Below the pieces are notes generated by a model, which saw nothing but the letters and a program-made list of their open reading frames with translations, was not told where the DNA came from and did not search any database. Of a stretch of DNA of 64,000 bases, positions 1 through 13,309 are shown one piece after another (the first letter of the stretch is position 1; the number at the start of each line of letters is the position of its first letter). The position numbers and the translations under genes are program-made. Source of the DNA: Histoplasma ohiense (Eukaryota > Ascomycota > Eurotiomycetes > Onygenales > Ajellomycetaceae); NCBI GenBank assembly GCA_017607445.1, contig JAEVHH010000003.1, positions 2,604,001 to 2,668,000 on the forward strand, written 5' to 3'.

Positions 1-1440
1 GTAGAGTTGGCAGCAGTTGGCACACTGTGGTGTTCTCTTGCACTCCACATCTGTTGGCTCCTTGTGCTGGCTTGTGGGCTCACTGCAGTTGAAGCATCTC
101 ATCAGTCGCACACACTTTGATGGGTGGCAGTACCCCTGGCATTCTGGGTCATGTCTCACTGTCAGTGGCCTTTTCTCGATGAGTCTGACCCTCTCACTGG
201 CATTGAAGAGTGAGAAGCCTTTCACTGAGGTGAGGAAGAAGACAATCCATGTAATCTTCTCTGTCTTGGGATTCACTCCATGTCATGAGAGTTGACAGCT
301 CACTGATTTTATCTTTGCCTGAGTCAGAATCTCTCTCTCAATCATCTTGTCTGTGGGGATTCTTGCTTCTTCTCAGTTCTGGATGAATTTCAGAACTTCT
401 GAGACAGCATAATTGTACCACTGCTCTGGTAGCTGGATCTCTGTGGTGTCAAGAACTTCACAGAGAGTAGTCACTGTCTTCTCAGTGGTCAGAGTATTGC
501 ATATACCTCTGTTGCTTAGTGTGATTGCTCAATCTGTCCTGGTGAGCTCCACCTTCAGTACATTAGCCATGTCCCCCACCCTCTGAATGTTTGCAATGAT
601 TGCCTGCTGCACAGCATATGGCTGCAGCTGAGCAATCTGTTTCTCTGACTGAAGAGTGATGAGAACTCATGAGTTCTTCTGCTGCTTTGTGCTTTCTGTG
701 GGGCTCCTTGACTGACTGGTGTTCTTGAGCTGCAGGCTGGCTCCACTAGCTCTGCCAGCTGAGGAAGCTGCAGTCTTGACAGAAGTAGCTTCAGAAAGGG
801 CAGAATTTTTCCTCTTTTGCATGATGCTCACTCAGATAGTTGGCTTCCTTGCAGTTGTCTTTGCTGGATTTGACTGTGGGTGAGTGTTCAGGGCAGCACT
901 CTCTCTCAGAGTTGATGCTGCACTCAGATCTGCTGTCACATATGTGATGAACCTTTCACAGAAGACTTGAGCAAAGTTCTGACTGACTGACTGCTTCTCC
1001 TCCTCAATCCAGCTGTTCAGAGTCTTTGTCAATCTGATGAGGGCCTTCTGCTGCAGGTTCTGTTGCTGTTGAGCCTCCTCAAACTGCTTCTGTAGCTGAG
1101 AGGTGGCTGTGGGGATGCTGTCACTGACTTCTTTGAGAACTGGAGGAGGCATTGTAACAGTCTTTCTCTGCCTCTTGCCAGTCTTTTCAGTAACAAAATT
1201 GGCTGGTGACTCCGGCCCCAGTGGCCTGGTGTAGGCCATGTCAATGTCCTTGGGTGGGCGGGAGGGCATTGAGGGCTCCATGACCACTCAATCTGTGCAG
1301 TACACACATGTAGAGTAATTGCAGAGGGTGTGCGATGATGTTGAATGAGTTGAAGGGTTAAAATTATACGAAAAACAGTTAGAAAATGGAAAAATTCAAA
1401 TGTACCTCTACGTTCGTGGGTAGTTGTAAGGATGTACACA
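1..1440 (-). pseudogene. LINE ORF1 (gag-like, zinc-knuckle) relic
   Basis: The minus strand encodes a nucleic-acid-binding ORF1 of the kind found in Tad/I-clade fungal LINEs. An Ala/Gln-rich N-terminal half starts near 1287, with a coiled-coil-like EEAQQQQNLQQ stretch. A Ser/Lys-rich linker follows, then a Cys/His cluster near the window start (about + 10-100) with the pattern RCFNC, H, C, and a further CANCC. The frame runs through several TGA codons that sit where Arg is expected, for example just after KPTI near 832, so it is a mutated copy and not a working gene. It continues past base 1, so ORF2 would lie outside the window. CpG is reduced here but not absent. The domain reading is mine from motifs, and the exact LINE clade is uncertain. 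Confidence 0.6.
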
Positions 1441-1626
1441 AGTGTAGAGCACAGAGTGAAAGAACATTAAGAGCTACACAGAAGAATCATTAGAAACTAT
1501 ACAAGCACAGAGCACAGAGCAGAAGAACATCAAGAGTTACACAAAATCATAACAGTCAGAAACAAGCAGATGCAGAAGAGAAGTTGATTGCATAAGTTAA
1601 TTACTAACAGATACTAATTCATCACA
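1440..1626 (-). repeat. Fragment of a family B gypsy LTR
   Basis: Read on the minus strand, this begins TGTGATGAATTAGTATCTG and continues through a stretch that also opens the LTRs at 44400 and 49963. Only the first part of the LTR is present, and its right-hand remainder (in LTR orientation) is cut off at the LINE boundary near 1440. No polypurine tract adjoins it, so it is not evidently attached to the gypsy body to its right. Confidence 0.7.
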
Positions 1627-1754
1627 TGTTTCAAGATTTGATTTTGTTGTTCTGTTTGGCTGTCTGTTTGAGAGTGAAAGGCTGTTGAAAGTTTCCAGCA
1701 TGCGCCTAGCATATAACAAAAGATGAATCAATAATGACTTGTAAACAGTGAATC

Positions 1755-4142
1755 TCAATCAGATATATGATTTTTGAGTACTCTGTAAATTGTATAGAAC
1801 TTGATATAAACAATTTCTGCTAGTTCATCAGCTGTAATGTTTTTGATACAAGGAATATAGATTGTAAACTTGATATATATATCCACAATCATTAAAATTG
1901 CATTGTAGATTTGGTGGAGAAATGTAGAGGCTGACAAGTCTGTAATAAAATCTATAATAATGAATTTGAAAGGATTTGATGATAAGAGAATTGTATTCAA
2001 TTCTTCATATTGTCTGTGCCATTTTGGCTTTATTCTTTGACAAGTATCATAAGTGAATATATAATCTTTGACATCTCTGACTAGCTCATGTCAATAATAT
2101 TTGTTCTGAATACTGTCTATAAACTTTTTTATACCAAAGTGATCTCTCTGCAGATCATCATGATTTGCACTGATAATTTCATCAATAAGTGTCTTTTGTT
2201 GAGAGATATACACACAATCATCAGCATGCAATATATCATTCTCAGAAATTGTTTATAGTATATTTTCAGTGACAGTTATATTCTTCTCTTTTATCTTCTC
2301 TCTTTGCTCAGCAGCAAAAGAATCAATCTTCTGTGCTTTATTCAGAAATGAGATGAAAAATTCAGATATTTCTATATATACTGAGTTCTTAAGAATAGCC
2401 TTATTGACTGCAATCCAGAGCATATATTGCTCAACACACAATGAAGAGAAAGAGTTTATATGAGAGATAGAAGATATTGACATATGAAGCACTTTTCACT
2501 CATTAAAAGAAGTATTTTACTCATTAGAGATCTGTGTATAGACTACATCAGAAGAAATATTATTTTGAAAAGAAGTATCAGCTTCTCAGTCTAGTCTAAC
2601 TTCATATTTCAGCTTCTGTTGCAGAGTAGATAATATAGTTTGGCTGTTATAGATCTCATTATAGTCTGTGCAATGACTGAGTTCATCAGCTGAATTCTTT
2701 GATTCAGAATGATGCAGTAATATAAAATCATAAGCAGATAAAGCTTTCATTCATCTGATCTGATGTCTGTTCAGTTTCTTAGTCATCATAAAGTACTGCA
2801 GATTGGTATGATCAGATCAGATTTGAATTGAATACTGACTTCTCTTCAGATAGTATCTTCAATTCTTAAATACTGCTACAATAGTCAAGAGTTCTTTATC
2901 ATAAGTATTATAATATGTTTCTACATTAATCAACTTTCTTGATCAGAAGGCAACTGAATGTCAGTGCTCATCATTCTGCAACTGTGACAGAATAGCAATG
3001 ACTGCAAAAGTGAATGCATCAGATTTGATCTGAATATACTGAGCTGAGTCAAAATGAGCTAATAGAGAAGCATGTATAAAGTGTGATTTGAGCTCATTGA
3101 AAACACTTTGAGCATCTTCTGTTCATATAAAAGTGGCTTTTCTTTCCCTCTTCTTGCTCTCTTTTGTAAGTTTGAATAATGGGGCTGTAATAGAGGAGAA
3201 AGATTTAATAAATTGCTGATAGAAATTAGCAAAACTCAAGAAGAATTGAATCTCTTTAATTGATTTAGATGTAGATCATTTCACAATAGTGAAGACTCTG
3301 TCTGACTTCATCTTGACATTATTTGTATCTATAACAAATCTCAGAAATGAGACTTTGTTCATTTTGAATTCACACTTAGAGAGTTGTGCAAATAGATTCA
3401 CATGTTTGAGACATTCTAACATCTTAGTAACATGCACTTTATGTTTCTGCTTTGAATTGAAGAATATGAGAATGTCATCCAAATAGACAACACAATATAT
3501 ATCCAACAAATCAGACAAAACATTGTTAATATATACTTAAAATGTCACTGAAGCATTAGCTAGTTCAAATGGCATAACTACATATTCAAAATATTTATAT
3601 CTTGTTCTAAAGACTGTCTTTCAATAATCTTTTGCTGTTATAAGTATGCAATGATAGGCATCTTGAAGGTTCAGCTTAGTGAATATCTTGACTTTTGAAA
3701 GTCTATCAAGTAATTCATTTATTAGAGGTAGAGAGTATCAATTCTTGATGATGATTCAATTTAATCCTTGATAGTCTACACAAAGATGGAGTTCATCATC
3801 TTTTTTGAAGACAAAGAGAATTGATGTATCAGTCAGACTACTGAACAGTTGTATCCACTCTTTATCTAATGCATTTTTTAAATATTCTCTTAGAGCAGCT
3901 AACTCAGTTTCAGAGAGATTGTATATCAGTATAAATGAAGATTGTGTATCAGACTTGAAATCTATACAGTGTTCTGTCTTTTCTGATCTTTTTGTGCTTA
4001 TAGCAGCTTCTTCTGAGAAGATATGTGTGTATGACATGATATAATCAGATAGACCAGTTGACAAGTCTGAATATGCAGCTGAGAATATATATGAAATATG
4101 CTTTGAGTCTTTTGAATGTTCTGTAGATAATACTACAAACAT
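1755..4142 (-). pseudogene. pol of gypsy family A: RT, RNase H, partial integrase
   Basis: Reverse transcriptase is clear. At 3756-4142 the translation reads through LSETELAALREYL to LHLCVDYQGLN, where gypsy elements have CVDYRGLN; the Gln fits a CpG mutation of an Arg codon. At 3276-3518 the catalytic box YLDDILIF is still intact. RNase H-like sequence follows at about 2650-3200. Integrase core sequence is seen at 1755-2000 (FKFIIIDFITDLSAS... ILMIVDIYIKFTIYIP, then a helix with ITADELAE) and stops before the second catalytic Asp. Stops and frame breaks separate these pieces, so no polyprotein can be made. Confidence 0.8.
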
Positions 4143-4532
4143 TTCTACTCTAATCTCTGTGAGAACTTCAGCTAAAACATTTTATTCAGAAATAATTTGA
4201 GACTGTTGTTCATCTTCAGAGCTTCTAAAGAAGAATTGTTCATCTGATCAATCTATAAAAGAATTTGTTTGTCTTAATCAAGGAAATTCTAATACAAGAT
4301 TGTAGTTCTTCATCTTCATCACATGAAAGAAATGAAATATCTGCTGTGTATTACTTTTGTGATCAGTGATAGTAGTTGCAATGTTATACTCTTCAAAGAA
4401 ATGCATTATGCATTCATCAATCAACTTGATCATTTTGATTTTGCAGTGAGCAGCTTCTAGATTGTGATTCTTTGCTCAAAATTTATCAACACAGTTCACT
4501 TCTGACTCAGAGTCTACTAGTGCAAGCACTTT

Positions 4533-5971
4533 TTACAGACTCTTAGATGTAGTGAGTTTCACTGTGACAGTGAAGCTTAAGATGTTTTTGCATTGACTTT
4601 TTATATTTATAGCTGTCATTGTAAGTTGAATGATGTATTTTAAGTGTTTTTTGAGTTCTTCAAGTTCTTCATGTCTTTTGTATTGAGTTTTGAGTTGGAC
4701 TTGGTGTTTTTGGATTTGTCTTTGAATTGTTTGAAACACAAATTGATGGTATGTTCTGATTGTTTGCAATAATGGCAATATTTTGATTGAATGAAGTCAT
4801 CAGACTTTGTAGTGTCATTTCATCTGTGTTTATTTTGTGATCTATTATCAGCATTATTTCTGTTGTTAAAGTTTTGAGTGAGGTTTTTGAAATTTGACTT
4901 CTCTTTAAGCTTTTTCTGTCTCTCTGACAGATTTGATTCTGCTATTGTAAGTTTATGTAGAGTGGCATCATATCTTAACTCTTCCAATTTGATTGTATAT
5001 TTATTGAATTCTCAGTGAATGAAAGATAGAACTTTCATATAGAGATGTGATTTCTGATGATATTCACTATAAGAATACTGCAGACACTTTTCAATTGATT
5101 GTAAATGTGAAGTAAATTGTTGAACTGTCTGATCTTCTTGTTGCTCTGTTTTCCAGTACTGTCTATCAGCATCTCAGAAACTTTTATTTGAATTGATAAC
5201 TTGACATTGCATTCAACTAACAAATTCTTTCCATGGTGGTAAAGTCTGTATATTATGTGTATGTTGATACCAACATTGTTGCATCTTGACATTGAAATGA
5301 GTAATGGCTTTGATGATCTTTTGATGATTGTGTTTGTTGTAGTAATCAAGATCACTGATATGAAAAGTAATAGCAGCTGTAACAAAGTTTTTGAATTCTT
5401 TCATGCTTTGATCTTGAAATTTTTCCACATCTCTCTGAGAAGAGTGATCACTCATACTGAGATCTCAAAGTTCTAATTGTCAAAGTGATATCTGACTATA
5501 TCTTTCACTGACAGTAGTCACAGCACTTTTTACTAAGATATTGAGCACTTGTAGTGTGGCTTCTGATGACTTGAGAATATTTGTAGTATTATTGCAGTTA
5601 TTATTCATGCTAGTTGCATCTCTACTGTGGTTTGAATGCACTTCTAGTGTATTTTGAATGGCTGGAATTGTTTCATTCAATTCTTGCAGTAAAGTGTTGC
5701 ACTGATGTTGAAGTTCTCACAGTTCTTTCTCAGTCTGTAATTTTTTGATTCTTCTGATCACAGCTATTTTTTTGATCTCAATTGTGCTGAGATCTTCAGA
5801 AGAGATATCCTCTTCTGAATTATACTCAGAGTTCAATTTCATAGAGAAAGATGATATTTGTTGTGCACTTTCAGTGATAGAAGTATGTGTTTCACAGTTT
5901 TCTTTCATGATGTTTGTTGCTTCAGATTCAGCAGTAGCACAAGTACAGTGAATGCTGCAGATAGAGATCAT
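4533..5971 (-). pseudogene. gag of gypsy family A (decayed)
   Basis: Overlapping minus-strand frames from 5971 down to about 4533 lie between the 5' LTR and the protease/RT region, the position of gag in Ty3/gypsy elements. Translations are Glu/Ser/Lys-rich, and the stretch near 5213-5455 reads like a capsid-type helical segment (KAITHFNVKMQQ). The frame is broken several times and no intact CCHC knuckle is visible. The assignment rests mostly on position. Confidence 0.5.
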
Positions 5972-6018
5972 GACTATTATTCAATGAACTGTCTCTTGAA
6001 GATTGAGCAATTAGAAAC

Positions 6019-6302
6019 TGTGAGATATAGTGACAGTGTGAAGAGTAACAGTAGAAGATAGTTTATAGTGTAGTGGAGATAATAGTAATATATTGTAGAG
6101 TAATGTAGTGTAGTAGCATAATGTAGTGTAGTAGCATAATGTAGTGTAGCTAATCACTAAGGAAGAAAAGAAAGAGAAAGAAGACGTGTGAAATACATAC
6201 ATCAATATATATATACATATAGAAATAGCGGTAGCGAGAGTATAATGGAAAGAGGTAAGAATTAGCGAAGATAATAAGGAAATAATAAACGAGTGCATTA
6301 CA
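6019..6302 (-). repeat. 5' LTR of gypsy family A
   Basis: It is about 284 bp and, read on the minus strand, runs from TGTAATGCAC to ATATCTCACA, with the canonical TG...CA ends. It matches the plus-strand copy at 32464-32726 over its whole length. The interior contains about three copies of a short repeat, CTACACTACATTATG (near 6085-6150). Several CpGs survive here (for example near 6225-6235), unlike in the body. Confidence 0.75.
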
Positions 6303-7968
6303 ACTGCAGAGTGATTTGAGATGTATATATTTGTTCAGCAGAATTCTCTGTGATATTGAAGTGTATGAAACTGAGACAGATTGTTGTTCAACAGATGAAG
6401 ATCAGTGCAAAATTCACTGTATATTGAGAGTTTTGAATACTCTACACTTCAGTTATGCAACTGAAAGTTCAAGTTCTTGAACAATATATTGATTTTGACA
6501 GCATCATCTCAGTCTTGCTCATCTGCTTCTAGAAGCTTGTGATTGAATTCAGAAAGATAATTTGTCAACACAATATTCATCTGATGAGTCTGATTAAATC
6601 AGTTCAATATCTTGATTTAAAGTGTAGAATTGAAAAAGAGAAAGTTGAGTTGTTGAAAGACTAGCTCTGATATACACTGATTGTTCTGACAATAATTCAT
6701 TCAGAGTTGAAATTTTGCTAATATGTTGCCATTCAATCTGCTATGAATATACCACACTTGATTGAATAGTGAGTCTATTGCTCATTCATCAATGTTCAAT
6801 TTAGCATTCACTTTTGACTTTCATATGAGATAGAGTGCTAGATCTTCTTCATATTGATCAAGAATTGAAAGCTTCTTTCTTGAGAGCTTTTTGTGAAGTG
6901 TGGGTGTAGAAGAAACAGTAAACATGAAAATACTTATCTCAGCAAGTCATTATTGCAATTCAGTTATCTGTAGTGTCTGTTGCTGAAGAATGCTTCATAG
7001 ATCTAAGTTATCATCCACTGTGTTTAAGTGTGATGAGTGTTTGTAGAATTGCTTGTAGTTCATTTTGATATCTAAGAATATGTAATAGTAAAAAAAAGAA
7101 AAAGAAATACTTGTAGATACTCAGTTCTCTTACAGATATTATTTGCAGTATTGCAGCACTAAGCTTTGTCAAGCTTCTTTGTGAACACTATTTGCAGCAT
7201 TACAGTTTGTAGACACTTGAGCCTTATAGAACACAGTTGATTGTGTCTCAGACACTTAGACACAACAGTCTATATAACTAATAATAGAGATACTCAGACT
7301 CATAAGAAATCTCTTGTAACAACTAGACACTCAAGTCTGTAAACAATGCATTCAGATATAAGAACTGATAATGAGGCACTCAGATCTTAAACAATACACT
7401 CAGATGTAAGAATTAATAATGAGACACTTGAGTCTTAAACACAGAAGAATCAATTCATAATGTAACAGACATACTTCAATTAACAATTTGATACTATTCT
7501 AATTACAGATTACAAATTGATTAAAAAATGAAAGAGAAAAGAAATCAGAAGAAAAGATCATATGAAGAGAATTCTTATAGAAAGAAGTTCAGAGTAGAAG
7601 AATATCAGAAGCCATTTCACAGTGAAATATGAAGTGGAAGAATATTAAGAGCTACACAGAAGAATCATTAGAAACTATATAAGTGCAGAGTATGAAATGA
7701 GAGAATCATTGAGAGCTACACAGAAGAATCATTAGAGACTATATAAGTATGAAACACAGAGTGAGAGAACATTAGAAGCTACATGAAAGAATTGTTAGAG
7801 ACTATACAAGTATGAAGCATGAAATGAAAGAACATTAAAAGCTATATAGAAGAATCATTAGAAACTATACAAGTACAGAGCACAGAGCAGAAGAACATCA
7901 AAGGTTACATAAGATCACAACAGTCAGAAACAAGTGGGTGCAGAAGAGGAGTTGATTGTGTAAGTTAA
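6303..7968 (-). mobile_element. Ty3/gypsy family B, 5' portion only (second copy)
   Basis: On the minus strand this matches the complete element at 44400-50497 through its LTR, leader and the first part of gag, ending at 6303 where the family A LTR begins. The sequence around 6330-6480 is the reverse complement of the plus copy near 45900-46060. The 3' part (rest of gag, pol, 3' LTR) is absent. Its LTR is cut at 7968 by a hAT end. Confidence 0.75.
7461..7968 (-). repeat. 5' LTR of the second family B copy, truncated
   Basis: On the minus strand the LTR ends at TGTAACAGAC (plus-strand view, 7461), directly followed by the primer-binding region at 7447-7460. It contains the same internal repeat of about 64 bp as the LTR at 44400. 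The outer end is lost at the hAT junction after GTAAGTTAA. Confidence 0.75.
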
Positions 7969-8394
7969 TAGACTGACTGATGGGACCATGAATTTCACAT
8001 TTGATTTGGTTTGGTTTGGTCCCAGTCCATTTCTTGGCGTGATTTCCAGTGGGACCAGGATCAGAATGGGAGTGTAAAGGGACCAAAAATTTCAGAAATG
8101 AAGTGTAAAAGAACCAGATTTAGATCTAATATAACTATTATGAAACTAACAAAATTTATTATTCCATGCAAAGTGACTGACTATGAAAAATAAGAACATG
8201 ATCTGAGACTGATTATGATTTTAGCTCAAGTTTGATCCTGTTCTGATGATTATGTAATACATAACAATTGATAATGATTATTGATAACACTCACAAGCTC
8301 ATTAATACTATATACAATCACAGTCAATTTTTTTCTTCACTATATCATTGAAAGAGAATTCTGTCACAATAGAATTCTTATCAACAATTTCTTT

Positions 8395-10545
8395 TTCTTT
8401 TTCATGCTTAATCATCATCAATTTCTTTACAGTTTCTTCTTGCAATTGATCACAGTAATAGTGACAAATATCTCAACTTGAGTTAAACTTTCTCTTCATA
8501 TCAACTTCTGTCAATGGAATTGTCAGAATATCACATGCTATCATTGTTACTGTTGAGTACTGACTGCTGATCATTCTCCACAGATCTAAAATAGATTTTT
8601 CTTTGATATTAATAGAATCATTATATAGATAGTGATCAAATTCAGTGTTGCAAGAATTTTATTTGCTCAGATTTTCAGCAGCAATCAATGAATGCAAATT
8701 CTTAATCAATATTAGTAACAGATTAATATCAATATCTCAGTGAGTATTATAAAAAAAAAGTTACTAATCAAAGAATCATGCTCTATTGACTCTTCAATTT
8801 GAATATTATTCTGTTTATATTGTTGATAGTTGTTGTTGTAGTATGTTCAAGCTATATCAATATAGATTTGTTGTTCTTCCACCATTCAATTCTCAGAAGT
8901 ATCTGCATTGATTTGATGAGAGAGATCAAGTACAGCAGCAACAGTATAGTAATCAGCAAATGATTGATTGATTCTTGTATAATATTCTGCAAGTTTATCT
9001 CACACTCTTTCAATTGCTGCAGAAATAACTCTATTTCAGAATTGTTCTTCTTGTATATGAGTTATCTGTGTTTTCAAATGAGTAAATAAACTGTTGTATA
9101 CTCATCAAGAAGCTTGCATCATTGATGTTACTGTAATAAACACAGTTTTTATTGTTTTGTAAAAGATAAACAACAGTTCAACAACATATTTTAACTGTGT
9201 TCACTCTATATCAGAAAGTTTCAGAGCACAAATTTTCTCTCACTCAGAATTCTGAACTCAATGATTCACAGCATCTTTTAGTCAAAGTGTTTGAACTGTC
9301 ATCTTATAAGTAGAACTCCATTATATTTGAATATCTTGTATCATATTAAGAGGAGGAACTGAGCTGTGAGTGGCTTGAATATTGTGGAATCATTGTTGTT
9401 GTTTGAGAGAAGTACTGATTGCATTGATGATATGACAAATCTAAAAAAAGATAATGAGATAGTTAGCAAATTGATCAATTTTCACTGAAGCATTATCAAA
9501 TATCATTACCTTGTGAAGAATTGATGAGAATATGATGTGTGTAACAATTTCAACATCATTCTCATCAAAACAACTGATCAGTTCTGTGTTTTCAGGTTCA
9601 ATGTTCAGATCTTTAATCAATGCTTGAACAACAAGCTGAATAATATATGCAATATAGAGAATATACCCACATTTATCATTTCATCTATACAATATCAGTT
9701 TTTGTTTCAGACTCTGTATCATGATCAAGTTGTTTGCTGCATTATCTGTTGTGATTGCAAGAAGATCTGATGAAATATCTCAGTAATCATTTTTAATGAT
9801 TGTCATGAGAATATCAGTCATATATTCATCTGTATGACTGCTTTTCAATTGTTCAAAGTCAATCAATTTCTCTTTATAATTTCAATCCTCATCAATAAAA
9901 TAACAAACTGCATTCAAAAAGAATAGATTGTTGATGTTTGTTTATATATTTACTGTCAGTGATATCTTCTGTTGTTTCTTCAACAGAAGTTCAAGTTGTC
10001 ACATATCATTGTTGTAATATGTATTCAGAGAAGAGTGGAGACTGAATTGATGAGAAATTTGAATATGTGAATTAAGCATTTGCAGTAGAGTTTGAAATTC
10101 CAAGTTTTCAACAGCATGCAGTGGAAGATTCAATGATATATATAGATGTAGAAGTTGTTCTTGAAAGTTGTCTGATGAAAGAGTTGAAATTGAAAGATTG
10201 ACATCAGTTTGTCATTGTTTTTGCATGTTTTCCTGCAAAATAGTACATAAGCATTACCAAATATTGTTATCATTAATGAGAGTAGATGATATAAGTATCA
10301 GTTCATGAAGAATATTCTGATGTTTTTCTCTAAGCTATAGACAATCAGCAGATTTCAAATGTTGTGTGATTTCTTCTGATTCATATTCACTTCAGAATGA
10401 ATGTTTTTATATGAAGTTGCAATGATTACAGCAGAGAAATAACTCTTCAATGATTTTCACAGCAATTTATTGAAAGTTTTTTCATAGATCTTCTTATTGT
10501 CTATACTGACTTTGTTATAGATTGTATTATTTTTCATCATCAAGA
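8395..10545 (-). pseudogene. hAT-family transposase relic
   Basis: Minus-strand translation gives three hAT landmarks in order. Near 10370-10540 is a BED-like zinc finger remnant (CCNHCNF). Near 9700-9960 is the RNase H-like core (CYFIDEDWNYKEKLIDFEQL, then DISSDLLAITTDNAANN). At 8400-8690 is the C-terminal dimerisation region, with EFDHYLYNDS, ILDLWRMISSQY and ACDILTIPLTEVDMKRKF, where functional proteins have an ARDIL...VERVFS-type sequence. Many TGA/TAA codons and lost Arg residues make it non-functional. Its orientation sets the direction of the element. Confidence 0.65.
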
Positions 10546-11041
10546 AAAAAGAAAATGTGTATTCATCAGACTTAAAAGAGTTTATTTTGTGAAAATTTGT
10601 AAATAATATAAATTGTTTGATTCACTCTTATTTCTATAAGATCTTAAATCTTCATTAAAGAAGATGATGAATTCTCTGATTCAGCAATTACTGAAGTTAC
10701 TATAATGAATATAAATAATGAGAAATTATGTGTGGAATGAATTCTGAGGATAATAAAATTAAGAAATTTGTTGAGTTTTTTTTTACTCTCTTTTCATTAA
10801 CCCACTCTAATTGATTAGAAGACTAGTAGAATATATTTATATACAACAACAAAATTATAATAAAATAGAAAAGAATGATAATTAAAATATTAAAGATATT
10901 ATTAAGATTTATAAGTACTGAAAAGTTAATTCATTAGATATATTATTTATCTCTAATATATCACAATTTCACAGTATGAATTTATCACCTTTCATTGTTT
11001 ACTGATACTATATATAAAGTCACACACAACTTACAGTATAC

Positions 11042-11073
11042 ATACACACACATATATATATATATATATATAT
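11042..11073. repeat. CA/TA dinucleotide microsatellite
   Basis: An ACACACA run passes into about eleven TA units inside the hAT-bounded AT-rich segment. Around it (10560-12360) I see only AT-rich DNA, pyrimidine-rich runs near 11220-11370 and short unconvincing ORFs. Confidence 0.8.
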
Positions 11074-12359
11074 CATGAGCATAATATCACTACAATAATA
11101 TATTCTCACAACAAAGAATTGTATAATGTAAAATATCAAATAAAAAATTTATAATTTCTGATAGATAATAATACAATTAATTTAACAAAAATATTAAAAA
11201 ATAAATATATAAAAAAAAAAATTTTTTTAGATTATTTTCTTTTTTTCTTTAATTTTCTTTTTCTTCTTCTTTTTCTTCTTTTTCTTCTCTTTCTTTTTCT
11301 TTTTATTTTTCATAATTCAATTTTTCTCTTTCTTCTTCTTTCTCTTCTTCTTCTTTTTATTTGAGAAAACAATCATCTCAAAACTTTTCTCAGCTATCTT
11401 TTTAGATGAGAGAGAATTCTTCTCTTTATTCATCAGATTTATTTAAGCTTCAAAGTTCTGTATTTTCTGATCTACTGTTTCAGATTCTATCTCTGCAGTA
11501 AGCAAATTAGCATGCTCAGAAAGCAATGCTGTCTTCTCAATATTCTGAATCATTGAGTGTATATGAGATATAAACAAGGCTTCAATACTCTGATTCTCTT
11601 CAGAAGTCTGCTAATCAATTAAATCACAGAATTGTTATCAAAAAACATTATCAATAAATATATTCAAAATATAATCTATCAGTTTGAGTTTTTTTGTTTC
11701 ATAGATAAACATATTTTCAATTTTCTTCTGACAGTGCTTTTTCACAGCTGTCATCTTCTCAGTTTTTTTTCTCTTTATTTTGATCTCAAATCATTTCTGT
11801 AAGTGTTTCTGATTTCAGTGCTGCTGTATAAGCAACTTCATTGCTTTCTTCTTCAACTTCTTATATATTAAGTCATCAGCATCATTTCTTTCATAATATT
11901 AGTCAAATTTCAGCAGAAGTATTATTCAAAATTGTTATCAATCTACTTCATTACAGAGTTTTTTCAAGATAATATAATATATTTTACAGTCAGTCTCTTT
12001 ATATTTGAAGAATTCTTTCTCTTTTCTCTCAAAATGATGATAGTATTTATGTGTTTTGATAGTACACAGAGCCATCAAATGTTTCTTGAAGAAGAAAGCA
12101 GATATATTTTCAGCAGAAAAAAGAAAGAGAAATATATTCTAATTATAATGATGAAGATTTCTAAAGAAAATAATATATTCTTTTCATAAGTTACTATTCA
12201 CACAGAAATGTGATGAGAAGAATAGAGATATATCAAAGAATTTAAGAAGAAAGAAAATCTACTTCTATATACTATGAAAAATTACATATCTCATAACAAC
12301 ACTGTTTGCATTTTTATATTATTTATCAATATCACATACTACATGCACTTTGCAAGTTA

Positions 12360-13300
12360 TATTATGACTGAATGCAGATGAGATGTTTCTTTGTTGCTAT
12401 AGAGATTATTTGTATATACAATTTTCTGATTTAATATTTATATATATTTTTCTTTTTCTTTGTTCTTTCTCTCTTCTCTCTTCAACCCATTATAATTCCA
12501 CAGTGGTATGTTAACTATTAAAAGTAATATGAATATCTCAATGTTTTCTGTGAATAAATACTGATTGATTAATTGATTCTATCTAGTAAATTCATTATTA
12601 TAAGTCTCTGTTTTTTTCTCTCTGAAATCTATATATCTATTCTCTGTATTCATTCTCTCTCATTTCTCAATTCCTTCTCTCTCACTCTCTGATTCCTCTT
12701 CCCCTCTCTCTCAATAATAAAAATGACTCATGATAAAAGTATCTCTCATCAGAAAGCAATGCCAACAACTGCTGCTGCTCATAAAATAGTATATGAGCAG
12801 TGAGTGATGAAGTGAAAAGCAGTCTGAACTCATCATTACAAGCAGCATTTCAATGCTCACTGTGCTGTATGAAAGATGCACAACCTCCATTTTCATATGA
12901 AAAAAGTAAATAAGCAGAGTATGAAATTTAAAGTAATATTTTTTGATAACACTAAATACTGATATGAAAGTAGAAACTATCTATAAGATCTGTTATTATC
13001 AGAAATCTGAGAATCTCATTTTTCTCAAGACTGTGTTTGTATATCTTGTTCAAAAGATTGATGAGAAGAAGTATTACTTTCAGTATTCTGCTTTTGATAC
13101 TCTTCAAGTTACAGTGAAGACAACATTGATCATACTTTTTGAATGTATGATATTATATGAAAACAGATGTAACAATATCTCACTAATCAGTTTATAGATG
13201 ATTTTAAGATTATAATTTATTGTGAGTGAATGATTTTCACTGTGAGAGATATTAGATTGATAATGAAGATCACTGAAGAATTGAATAGTAATTTTTTTGA
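12360..13300 (+). repeat. Dispersed repeat block carrying a decayed Arg/His-rich ORF, copy 1
   Basis: This segment is repeated in the same orientation at 32727-33640, starting in both copies with TTGCTATAGAGATTATTTG after a divergent left flank. The plus-strand frame from 12722 starts MTHDKSISHQKAMPTT in copy 1 and MTHDKSISYHRAMSTT in copy 2. It then has many TGA codons and His/Gln residues, as expected if an Arg-rich protein lost its CGN codons. A second frame piece follows at 12943-13197. I do not recognise the protein. The pyrimidine-rich leader (12440-12720) precedes the ORF in both copies. Confidence 0.6.
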
Positions 13301-13309
13301 TAATTATAG

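Larger units (their letters stand above)
1740..6302 (-). mobile_element. Ty3/gypsy retrotransposon, family A, truncated
   Basis: The order on the minus strand is 5' LTR (6302-6019), gag, protease region, reverse transcriptase, RNase H and the start of integrase. Similarity to integrase stops near 1750, in the middle of the catalytic core, and no 3' LTR follows, so the 3' end has been lost. The right edge at 6302/6303 falls inside a family B element, which indicates that family A inserted into family B. The sequence is almost devoid of CpG and studded with TGA stops. A solo LTR of the same family lies at 32464-32726 on the plus strand. Confidence 0.8.
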
